In this document: positions 58,799-64,000 of the stretch, one piece after another
How positions within the stretch are numbered: position 1 is the first letter of the stretch
Layout: each line of letters opens with the position of its first letter
Origin: Labia minor
Taxonomy: Eukaryota; Arthropoda; Insecta; Dermaptera; Spongiphoridae
Assembly: GCA_963082975.1 (NCBI GenBank)
Contig: OY720345.1
Span: forward strand, 7,962,491 to 8,026,490
DNA length: 64,000 bases
Reading direction: 5' to 3'
Program-made: the position numbers and the translations under genes
Notes under the pieces: model-generated
Seen by the model: the letters and a program-made list of their open reading frames with translations, nothing else
Told to the model about the DNA's origin: nothing
Database searches by the model: none

Positions 58799-59306
58799 AA
58801 TTTTGTTATAATTTGTTTTTATAACGATTTCTCAACTTCACTTCATGTCTGTCCATCCATCTGCTCGCTCTTAACTCAATATTTATCCGTCAGATGGCGT
58901 GAATGACATCAATTTTTCTTAAACTTTAAATTGAGATAGACTTTTGAAAAATTTTTTATATTCAAAAATGTGTTCATTCCATTCTCCTTATCTTGTTGTA
59001 ATCTGTAATTATGTGATAATATATAATAATAATAATCGTAATATATTAAATATTAAATATTAATATATTATATTAATTAATATATTATATTAAAATATAT
59101 TTATGTTTATACAGATTCAATTCGGTATGGTGTTTCTTCATCAATGTCAAATTGTATTCTTCGATTGTGATTATCCAAAAACCATCGCTTATTTATTAAT
59201 AAGCCAAGCACTTTACTTTATTTATCTCTTTGGAACATTCTATATAAAAACTTATACTAAGAAAGAAGATAAAAGAAGCATAAAAATAAAAAACAAAATT
59301 AAATAA
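45120..59306 (+). CDS. Elongation of very long chain fatty acids protein (ELOVL family), 7 exons, 274 aa
   Basis: This ER-membrane condensing enzyme joins malonyl-CoA to a long-chain acyl-CoA in the first, rate-limiting step of fatty-acid elongation. Exons: 45120-45180, 51706-51896, 52889-52969, 53072-53128, 54755-54860, 57493-57629, 59115-59306; all introns are GT-AG and the frame is kept (274 codons plus stop, normal for the family). Motifs: KLIDLLDT at 123-130 (family KxxExxDT, with D for E), histidine box HLYHH at 146-150, NTFVHVIMYTYY at 176-187, and TSIQLIQF at 207-214. Hydrophobic stretches occur near 31-49, 64-80 and 236-256 among others. The C-terminus KNKIK fits the KxKxx ER-retrieval signal. 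It looks most like insect ELOVL1/7-type enzymes, but the exact paralogue and chain-length preference cannot be told. Start ATG in a good context (ATCATGG). Confidence 0.93.
45440..45960 (-). pseudogene. Mariner transposase, deleted, antisense in elongase intron 1
   Basis: The N-terminal part (CFEWFKKFKSGDFDV) is the mariner helix-turn-helix domain. After QQQMIDLNRAICEKRPEY a deletion and frameshift lead to HDNSPSHTAKRV, then YSPDLAPSEYHLF. HDN holds the second catalytic aspartate; the third is replaced by glutamate (PSE for PSD), and part of the catalytic domain is missing, so it cannot be active. No inverted repeats were identified with confidence. Confidence 0.85.
46417..46850. mobile_element. 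Foldback MITE, family D copy 2
   Basis: The right arm (about 46720-46835) carries AATTAAAAAAGGAACCCACT as in copy 1; the left arm is only partly kept (GTCTCTTTTAGTTTAC). The inside has the same TTCGGGTTTTTTTTCGGTTC motif. Lies in elongase intron 1. Confidence 0.7.
46851..48050. other. Elongase intron 1 middle
   Basis: AT-rich. A less AT-rich patch at about 47225-47440 ends in ATGGAAAAAGAACAA, which resembles the start of mariner-type transposases but runs into a stop at once; treated as a possible scrap. A (TG)n run lies at about 47590-47603. Confidence 0.4.
48559..49460 (+). mobile_element. 5'-truncated R1-clade LINE with target duplication
   Basis: Ends in a poly-A run (about 49438-49460) and is bracketed by AAACAAACTACT (48547-48558 and about 49458-49469), a 12-bp target duplication. 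Much GC-richer than its host. Only the C-terminus of ORF2 and the 3' UTR were copied, the usual result of incomplete target-primed reverse transcription. Confidence 0.85.
48582..49277 (+). pseudogene. R1-type LINE ORF2, C-terminal 231 aa
   Basis: An open frame with no stop, covering the end of the RT domain (ILNSVVTSILTYAAPVWAGA), the connecting region with LLKTQRKTLIRVCRSYRTVS, and the C-terminal zinc knuckle CEACQTVDTPEHALFSC. The endonuclease and RT catalytic motifs lie upstream and were never copied. The intact frame suggests a young insertion. Clade assignment rests on the RTVS...LxGHGxFxxYL...TxEHxLFxC pattern and could also fit related I/Jockey-group LINEs. Confidence 0.8.
49690..49880. 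mobile_element. hAT-like MITE remnant with G-run
   Basis: Opens AGTGATTCTCAACCTGGGCG, like hAT-type termini, and contains a T/G tract (about 49740-49766) and the repeated unit CAATATGGTTCTAAAAAAAA at about 49790 and 49857. The right terminus is not identifiable. Confidence 0.45.
50127..50180 (-). pseudogene. Mariner scrap
   Basis: Repeats nearly word for word the 45815-45868 piece (ACTCTTTTTCGGTGGTTTCC), part of a mariner N-terminal domain. Nothing else of the gene is present. Confidence 0.6.
50654..51370 (-). mobile_element. Mariner element, deletion derivative with intact TIRs
   Basis: Ends CGAGGGTCGTCCACAAAGTA and its inverse TACTTTGTGGACGACCCTCG, about 30 bp each with few mismatches. 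The minus strand encodes only the N-terminal DNA-binding part in pieces: REIHRELCAVYRPNI, then VNDEDRSGRPSLVSDDLV, then ISDLSDHFPEISRSLVYE. No catalytic domain. Sits in elongase intron 1. Confidence 0.85.
51706..51896 (+). CDS. Elongase exon 2
   Basis: Acceptor TTTTTTGTAG, donor GTAAGA. Encodes residues 21-84: DPRTSEWPLMESPGPLLIL, first membrane segment, GPRYMQNRKPYKL (conserved loop), and a second membrane segment. Confidence 0.92.
52115..52365 (-). CDS. Candidate antisense terminal exon in elongase intron 2
   Basis: On the minus strand a good acceptor (CTTTTTTTATAG) is followed by a 115-119 base open frame, VASGKAAGSPPSIMSKTG then PLMTSKGKSPDPSPTTIYAR and stop TAA (52247-52249). About 110 bases later comes AATAAA (plus 52132-52137) and a short A run. 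Base composition is far GC-richer than the surrounding intron. It could be the last exon of a gene on the opposite strand that overlaps the elongase, or the 3' piece of a retrocopied transcript. I do not recognise the protein. A GTAAGG also overlaps the stop codon, so use as an internal exon is possible. Confidence 0.4.
52889..52969 (+). CDS. Elongase exon 3
   Basis: Acceptor after a T run, donor GTAAGT. Residues 85-111 (SLIAGWLFDYSFKCQPVDYS...), the luminal loop with the conserved CQPVDYS. Confidence 0.92.
53072..53128 (+). CDS. Elongase exon 4
   Basis: Acceptor TTAAACAG, donor GTAAGT. Residues 112-130, MAELVWYYLIVKLIDLLDT, containing the KxxExxDT-type motif with aspartate at the glutamate position. 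Confidence 0.92.
53266..53303. repeat. (TA)n microsatellite
   Basis: The longest pure (TA)n run in this window, in elongase intron 4. Confidence 0.9.
53991..54583. mobile_element. Composite mariner-derived foldback element
   Basis: Ends TACGAGGGTGGGGTGAAAAG and its near-exact inverse, with TA at both edges. The inside is rearranged: both strands carry the same transposase piece (AETCTxSAERVxNILHKPLN, minus about 54220-54140 and plus about 54285-54345), with a perfect palindrome at 54080-54128. The + half continues with out-of-frame LTLDQKxLRKK and QFGAVIQ pieces. Looks like one mariner inserted into, or recombined with, an inverted relative. Elongase intron 4. Confidence 0.8.
54755..54860 (+). 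CDS. Elongase exon 5
   Basis: Acceptor TATTTTTAG, donor GTAAAA. Residues 131-165 plus one base: IFFVLRKKNDHISFL, then the histidine box HLYHH and SLMPVAGWIGTKFLP. Confidence 0.93.
55259..55867 (-). mobile_element. HINE-A, full length, in elongase intron 5
   Basis: 609 bp with both ends: CTGGAGTGTCTCCACTCGAC at the left and TCTCTGGCGAGATGGT at the right. Microsatellite at about 55727-55752. All blocks are present. Confidence 0.87.
56385..56800 (+). pseudogene. LINE reverse-transcriptase core fragment
   Basis: The + strand reads EEILGEYQCGFRPNQSTKDQ, then FSLRQIFGEKKCEFNISVHQ, FFVDLRKAYDSIDWDKR, and after a frameshift NELKQGVAISPILFKLVLEY. These are RT motifs: GFRxxxSTxDQ, FxDxxKAYDSI, and QGxxxSPxLF. 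It stops before the catalytic YADD box. In elongase intron 5. Confidence 0.85.
56820..57345 (-). pseudogene. LINE post-RT fragment, opposite orientation
   Basis: On the minus strand, ESGKEMGLGINSIKSKYLV, then IREDFKARLQSGNACYHAVK, IKIYKTIFF, and CEAWSMTLGDESIFRVYEN. This is the part that follows the RT core in the same LINE family, yet inverted relative to 56385-56800, so the two pieces come from an inversion or two insertions. Confidence 0.8.
57493..57629 (+). CDS. Elongase exon 6
   Basis: Acceptor CAATTTTAG, donor GTAATT. Residues 166-211: GGHGTFLGVINTFVHVIMYT..., with NxxxHxxMYxYY and the start of TxxQxxQF. Confidence 0.93.
57939..58168. mobile_element. Foldback element, family C copy 2
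   Basis: Nearly symmetrical: ATAAAACCACATATTGATAT, ACAACGTTTCGATTGC and their inverses around a short centre near 58045. The right flank (AACAGCCACCAAAGCTTTAA) is the outer arm. Shorter than copy 1 because the central arms are lost. Elongase intron 6. Confidence 0.75.
58169..59114. other. Rest of elongase intron 6
   Basis: A direct duplication, AATCTCTCTATTTATTTCTT plus AGCCTATGGAAAAGTTGAAA, occurs at about 58277 and 58512, with neighbouring AAAATTGTGTGGATTTC/AAAATTGGATTTC. A (TA)n run lies at about 58768-58796. Otherwise AT-rich. Confidence 0.55.
59115..59306 (+). CDS. Elongase exon 7 and stop
   Basis: Acceptor TTTATACAG. Residues 212-274, last membrane segment AYLLISQALYFIYLFGTFYI, then a lysine-rich tail ending KIKNKIK and TAA. 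Confidence 0.93.
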   Translation: MQFGMVFLHQCQIVFFDCDYPKTIAYLLISQALYFIYLFGTFYIKTYTKKEDKRSIKIKNKIK

Positions 59307-60830
59307 TTTCTTTCAATTTTTTTTTTTTTTTAAATAATAATTTTTTATTTCTGAATGTGAATTTTTCAGAAATTGTTAATTTATGAATTGAAATGCTGGT
59401 TGATAATTTATTTTGAGAAAGGAAATTGTAAATATATTTCTTGAGATTGTAATTAATATTATTAATTATCACAAACAAACAAAAAAAAGTGACATATTGT
59501 ACATATATATAGTATATTACTATGTAAATATGACTTTAATAAAATTAGAAGAAATTAAATTGTTAAAAAAAAAATAATTAACGAATAGAACGAAATATTT
59601 AAAATAATTAATTAATATTGTCAATAAAAATGAAAAAAAAATATTATAAGAAAAAGATTGAAAGAAAATGATTTCTGCTCTTTCTCTTCTAACAGTTTAT
59701 ATATAATAATAATAATAAGTTGAAGTAGTGTATTTATTTATTTCTCATTGGGTTGTTGTTGCTGTTAAGATATAGAATAGAATGTGGAAATTTAAACATC
59801 TTCATCAGCAGAGTATAGGTATTTTAACTTTAAAATTAAAATAGAACATAATTTATTAATTTTTAATTAAATAGGAAAACTAAACGATACAATTTAAGTA
59901 TATTTAGGTAGAAGATATCACCACTTCCATTTAATAAATTCTGACAATATTAGCAACGTGATTGAAAATTTTTTATATATACTTGAATTATTTGGATTAC
60001 TAATCATTAGATTAGATCCTATTCATAGATTAATTAATTAATTAATTCAATTAATTTTACTTCATATTGGCCATCATTATTATCAATTTTTTTTTAAATT
60101 TAACAATATCTTTTGAATCAAAATATACTACCTAATAGTTATACAATTTGAGATTTTATATGATTACATTAAAATCTTGCATTTTATTAAGCTAAAATAA
60201 ATTTAATAGTTTGAATAATTTATTTGATTTAAAATAAACTTAGAATGTGTGTTGATGAAGATTAACTTATAAAAATTTATTAACGGAACAAATAAGAATA
60301 AATAAATTATATATTATCGTATAAAATCGTATTAAATTACTCATAGATAAAAAAAATAAATAGTTTTTAATTTTTTTTTTTTTTTGTTTTATTCAATATT
60401 ATTTTCAATAATATTGAGACTAGATTATTGGATAATATGATGAGTTAATTTTCAAATACTTATCTAAAATGGATATCTAAATATTAATTGTTTGTAATGG
60501 GTGTAAACATGTACAATATCTATTAAGTTAATAATACTATTTAAAATAAATTTAAATTACATTTTGATAAAGCATACAATCAAAATTATCGACTATTTTC
60601 GAAATCTTTGATTGTCGACACCTGCTCTAGAAAATAAGTATATTATTATTATTATTTTACATTATATATAATATTATATTTTTAGAAAACCAAAGAATAG
60701 AAATCATATTTATATAATATAGTAATAATAATAATATATGTTGTTTTTTTATTATTTTATTTAGTAGTATATATATATATATATATATATATTGGTTTAA
60801 ATTTTCTTGAATTTTATTATTATTATTATC
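59307..60830. other. Elongase 3' flank
   Basis: Probable 3' UTR in its first part; then AT-rich intergenic DNA with (TA)n at about 60766-60792 and (ATT)n at about 60815-60830. No further gene recognised. Confidence 0.5.
59538..59543 (+). terminator. Candidate polyadenylation signal of the elongase
   Basis: AATAAA 232 bases after the stop codon. In such AT-rich DNA the hexamer is common, so use is inferred from position only. Confidence 0.35.
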
Positions 60831-61029
60831 AGATTTATTTAATCACATATTTTTGTGAGATTGTTTTCTCGACGTTTCGGCACCCATTTTGGCGCCATTT
60901 TCAAGAGATTAATTAGGCGAGAATATTTTTGGGATTCTGGGTCTTAGACTGTGACTAAGAGTTGATATCGTCGCGAAACATCGAGAAAACAATCTCACAA
61001 AAACACGTGATTATATCCCGGATAAATCT
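60831..61029. mobile_element. Foldback MITE, family F
   Basis: About 50-base arms: GTGAGATTGTTTTCTCGACG at the left and CATCGAGAAAACAATCTCAC at the right, with outer AGATTTAT / ATAAATCT. Beside the left arm a GGCACCCATTTTGGCGCC hairpin precedes CGACGTTTCGG in inverse, a stem followed by GAAACGTCGAG like that of Penelope-type elements. No protein. Confidence 0.7.
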
Positions 61030-61520
61030 AATAATATATATAGACAGAGAAATAGATATAAGTAGTTTTATTTTAAATAGTGGTTATATTAGTAATTATT
61101 TAATTTTAACTGACAACATGATTAAAATAGTAATGTATATTTAATATAATATTATATTTCTTTTAATTAAATAAAAAATTTTGATTTTTTTTTATCCTTT
61201 GTATACCAGATTATCATATTTTTGTAAAATTAAAATATCATATAACAATATTTATATAGCAAGAAATTATCAAGAAAACGTAACATGTATATATATATAT
61301 ATATCGATTGTTAACAATAGTGTGTTGATGTTCAAAGTGTGAAGTTGTGCTTGGATCCTTGTAAATCACATACTTCACATACTAACACCTGAATCTATGT
61401 ACTTAATAAACATTTTTTATTATATTTCGTCTATAATACCATCTTGAAATTTATCCATTATTTTTCCTGAATTAAATAATAAATATTAATTAAAGGTTAT
61501 TTTAGGGGTATATTATAGAC
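61030..61520. other. AT-rich stretch with small inverted repeat
   Basis: At about 61320-61400, GTGTTGATGTTCAAAGTGTG has a loose inverse in CTTCACATACTAACAC; possibly a tiny MITE. (TA)n at about 61288-61305. Confidence 0.4.
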
Positions 61521-61524
61521 ATAA

Positions 61525-61760
61525 AAAAAAGGTTTTAGTCTGAAGATTCCTCAGAATGTAAACATTTTTGCATATTTGCACGTTTCCTGACCTGTAGAAT
61601 CCAAAAGTGACTTGAGAATTTTTCATGACTGTCTGTCTGTCTGTTTGTCCGGAAAATTGTGAAGCTATATACTCTATAGATGCTATCGAATGAACCGATT
61701 ACAATGAAATTACATTACAAGATTCTTCTATACCTCTATTTGAATATAGGTTATATATTT
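61525..61760 (+). mobile_element. Diverged HINE-like remnant (HINE-C)
   Basis: Has the HINE order CGTTTCCTGACC...GAATTTTTCATGACTGTCTG, a (CTGT)n microsatellite (about 61632-61650), then GAATGAACCGATTACAATGA resembling the post-microsatellite core of HINE-A and HINE-B. No subterminal repeats or 3' hairpin are recognisable. Confidence 0.45.
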
Positions 61761-63230
61761 TCTCATTATCTATTACATAACTGCAGAAATTAATTTTTAA
61801 AAATTTATAAAATTTAATTTATCTCATATTATAAAACGACATTAAATGTTCTAACCTTAGAAGATGAAGAAAACATTTTAGAATTAGAAAAAATAATGAT
61901 GTAGGTATAATACAAAAATAATCAAAAAATTTATAATTTATAGTTTTAAACTTGAATTAATAAAATTGAATAAAATATTCATAAATATATTATAAATTTT
62001 AAAATAATATATAATATATATAGTAAATACCATTCTAACAGGTTTTACGTTTTACAAATAATAATTATTTATCTAATAGTTAAAGATATAAAGAAATTTT
62101 AGATAAAACAACGTGGCTATTATAATGGCTAATTAAACAAATTTTCAATTTAAAAAATATTAAATAGAAAAAAATTAATGAAATATAATATAAAAATTGT
62201 GTGATAATCTAAAATATTTAAACAATCCAAAAGAAAGATTTTTAAGGATTAATGAAGTATTAATAAAATTATTCTAATTTTATTAAAAAGTTTTAATATT
62301 GTTTTATCTATAAAAATAAAAAATTTGTTCTTTATTTTAAGAAAGGTCCCAAGCAGGGGGGTATCAGATCAATGGGACAGGCGTAACTCGAACACCAGAT
62401 GGCGTTACATGTAAAAAGTCGACTCTTCAGGCGTCCAATAGATGGCACCGCAAAAAAAAAATGGCCGAAGATCACCCCCTCCCACAGGCCTTCCGAATTT
62501 CCTGCAATTATTTGAATATCACTCGACAACCACATACCATCCAATATCCCCCTTTTGCCCTGCACATAGTGATGATTTCACTAAAAAAGCAATTACTCTT
62601 TTGCATAAAGTTTTGTTGCACCATTTTATAAGATTGTGTAACAAATCATTAAGCAGAAGAGACACGTTTACTATTGAAATCATCACTCAATTTATAAGTA
62701 GTATCTATCAAACTAAATAAATATTTTAAACAAACTTTTTTTTTTGTAATCCTTAAGATTAAAATGTCACACGTAATTTTATATAAGCAGATATTATATT
62801 AAATTATTATATGCCACCAGATATTATATACCACCAAAATTTGTAACTATAAATATGTACTCTTAATATAATACACAATAGTTTAAATTATACAAAAAAA
62901 CTTGTTCATCAATGACACCAATCGAAATAAATTGATTTCTTGACTCTTGACTAATTGTTATTTTTCACTTAACACTATTTAACTTATGAAGTTATATTAT
63001 ATATTATTAGATAAATATAAATATAAATTTTATTTAACATTTAACACAAATAAAATTGAAAAATTTATTATAAATTGTTTGATAAATAATTAAAATTACA
63101 TTGTAACAAATCAAATAACAAAGTTAAATTATTTAATATTTGATAAATAAATACAAATTTCACAGCAATATAGAAATTCACAATAAGCACTATTATAGCA
63201 AATATATTCACGTACTCCTCTCAGTATATC
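61761..63230. other. AT-rich stretch with a GC-richer island
   Basis: The patch at about 62340-62540 (CCCAAGCAGGGGGGTATCAG; GATGGCGTTACATG; GATGGCACCGC) is less AT-rich and lacks a convincing frame or family. The rest is A/T tracts. Confidence 0.5.
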
Positions 63231-63503
63231 TTTTATAGTTTTTCACATGTTTAAAAATTGCATAAAACTGCTATATATAGAATTTCAGCTTGGTTGAATC
63301 GCTAAAAGTACCGGAATTAATTTTTTAGCACGTTGACTAACAATCCAGCATGTGACCAGATGCCCTCAACAAAGAGCCAAACTCTCGCTGGTTTAATAAA
63401 TACTATTTATTAATTTTAATTTATAATTTCATTTAAATATAATATATATGTGTTAATTTATCCAATTGGAATTTGCATGATAGCCGACCGGAGACATCCC
63501 ACA
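63231..63503 (+). mobile_element. HINE-A 3' half, diverged
   Basis: Runs from TTTTTCACATGTTTAAAAATTG through GAATTTCAGCTTGGTTGAATC and AAAGAGCCAAACTCTCGCTG to a decayed end (GCATGATAGCCGACCGGAGA). The hairpin no longer pairs well. Older than other copies by eye. Confidence 0.75.
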
Positions 63504-63788
63504 TTTTTTTCATTTATAAATCTGGTTCGGTAGAGGGCGTTGAGCACATCTAAAGTGTCTTGTTTACTTCTGTAATAAACCCGATATTTTCGCGAGTTAC
63601 AAGGTGGAAAGACAGAGAAGCTGTTAGGAGAAAGAAATCTACTGTTTTTTTGTGCGTCAAGAGGAAAGAGATAGTAAAAGATTTGTATAAACGGTCCCAA
63701 AAAAAAAAGAAAAAAAAGTGAAGTAAGGTTAGATCTGACAAGAATTTTGAAGGAGCCAAATAGCCCGGCAATTTCGAACGAATTGAAG
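63504..63788 (+). other. Probable LINE 5' UTR
   Basis: Purine-rich, clearly less AT-biased than its surroundings, and leading without a break into the ORF at 63789. The left boundary near 63510 is uncertain. Antisense frames through it are treated as shadows. Confidence 0.45.
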
Positions 63789-64000
63789 ATGAGCCAATCA
63801 GATGATGGTACCAGAAAAAGAGATAGGGAGGAAGTGGCAGGATGGCCTTTTCAGAAAAGCAAAATGATGCAGAGATCTCCGCCAAAGGAGGAGGGAGACG
63901 ACAGAATGAAGGAAGTATTAAAAATGCTGAAAGAAATATCAAATGAACTAAGGGAGGTGAGACGAGAACAACAGGAGTATAGAAGAGAAATAGAAGGCTT
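63789..64000 (+). CDS. LINE ORF1-like protein, 5' end only (runs off the window)
   Basis: Starts MSQSDDGTRKRDREEVAGWP and stays open for 70 codons to the window edge. From residue about 42 it is a charged heptad region (MKEVLKMLKEISNELREVRR), the expected coiled-coil for trimerisation in insect LINE ORF1 proteins, which bind element RNA. A nuclear-type basic patch (RKRDRE) sits near the start. The frame lies downstream of a purine-rich leader, as in a full-length LINE. It could instead be a host coiled-coil gene. It may be the same family as the RT pieces at 8.2, 23.6, 29.0 and 56.4 kb. Confidence 0.6.
   Translation, partial: MSQSDDGTRKRDREEVAGWPFQKSKMMQRSPPKEEGDDRMKEVLKMLKEISNELREVRREQQEYRREIEG

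Noticed and set aside
63458-63942. Minus-strand frames of 80 and 130 codons
   Set aside because: Antisense to the purine-rich LINE leader and ORF1, composed mostly of F, L, P and S as expected from reversed purine tracts.
1-64000. tRNA, rRNA and small nuclear RNA genes
   Set aside because: I looked for T-loop-like GTTCGAATC boxes and rRNA-like conserved runs and saw none convincing; a covariance search could still find a degraded copy.

Overview
This window is very AT-rich, intron-containing eukaryotic DNA and looks like an insect nuclear genome. The evidence is spliced genes with GT-AG introns, BEL/Pao, mariner, hAT and LINE elements of arthropod type, and Helentron-like short repeats with (CCGT)n or (TG)n cores. 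I cannot name the species. The extreme AT bias would suit a small hymenopteran parasitoid or a hemipteran, but that is a guess.

Only one ordinary host gene is clear: a seven-exon fatty-acid elongase (ELOVL family) on the + strand, spread from 45120 to 59306, predicted at 274 aa, with all family motifs and a C-terminal dilysine ER-retrieval signal. Its introns hold mariner, LINE, HINE and foldback insertions. Intron 2 also carries a GC-rich piece on the opposite strand that reads like the last coding exon and 3' UTR of another transcript (about 52115-52365).

The rest is mobile DNA. 1-11.5 kb: AT-rich spacer, hAT-type MITEs, a foldback element, LINE scraps and the first HINE copies. 11.5-16.8 kb: a 4.6 kb BEL/Pao LTR retrotransposon with apparently identical LTRs and a 5-bp target duplication, inserted into an older HINE-B copy; its one long ORF joins Gag and protease directly to the tail of the integrase region, so reverse transcriptase, RNase H and the integrase core are missing. 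17-45 kb: an array of two HINE families (A and B) in both orientations, broken and shuffled with two further repeat blocks (R and S), plus mariner and LINE remnants. 59-64 kb: spacer, a foldback MITE, a third diverged HINE and, at the right edge, the 5' end of a LINE whose ORF1 runs off the window.

The most notable pattern is that HINE-A and HINE-B, which differ in termini, hairpins and microsatellites, share four short motifs at identical spacing just after the microsatellite, pointing to a conserved core. Both show the Helentron/DINE-1 layout: subterminal inverted repeats, an internal microsatellite and a 3' hairpin. All coordinates of degraded repeats are approximate to a few bases, because they were found by eye.
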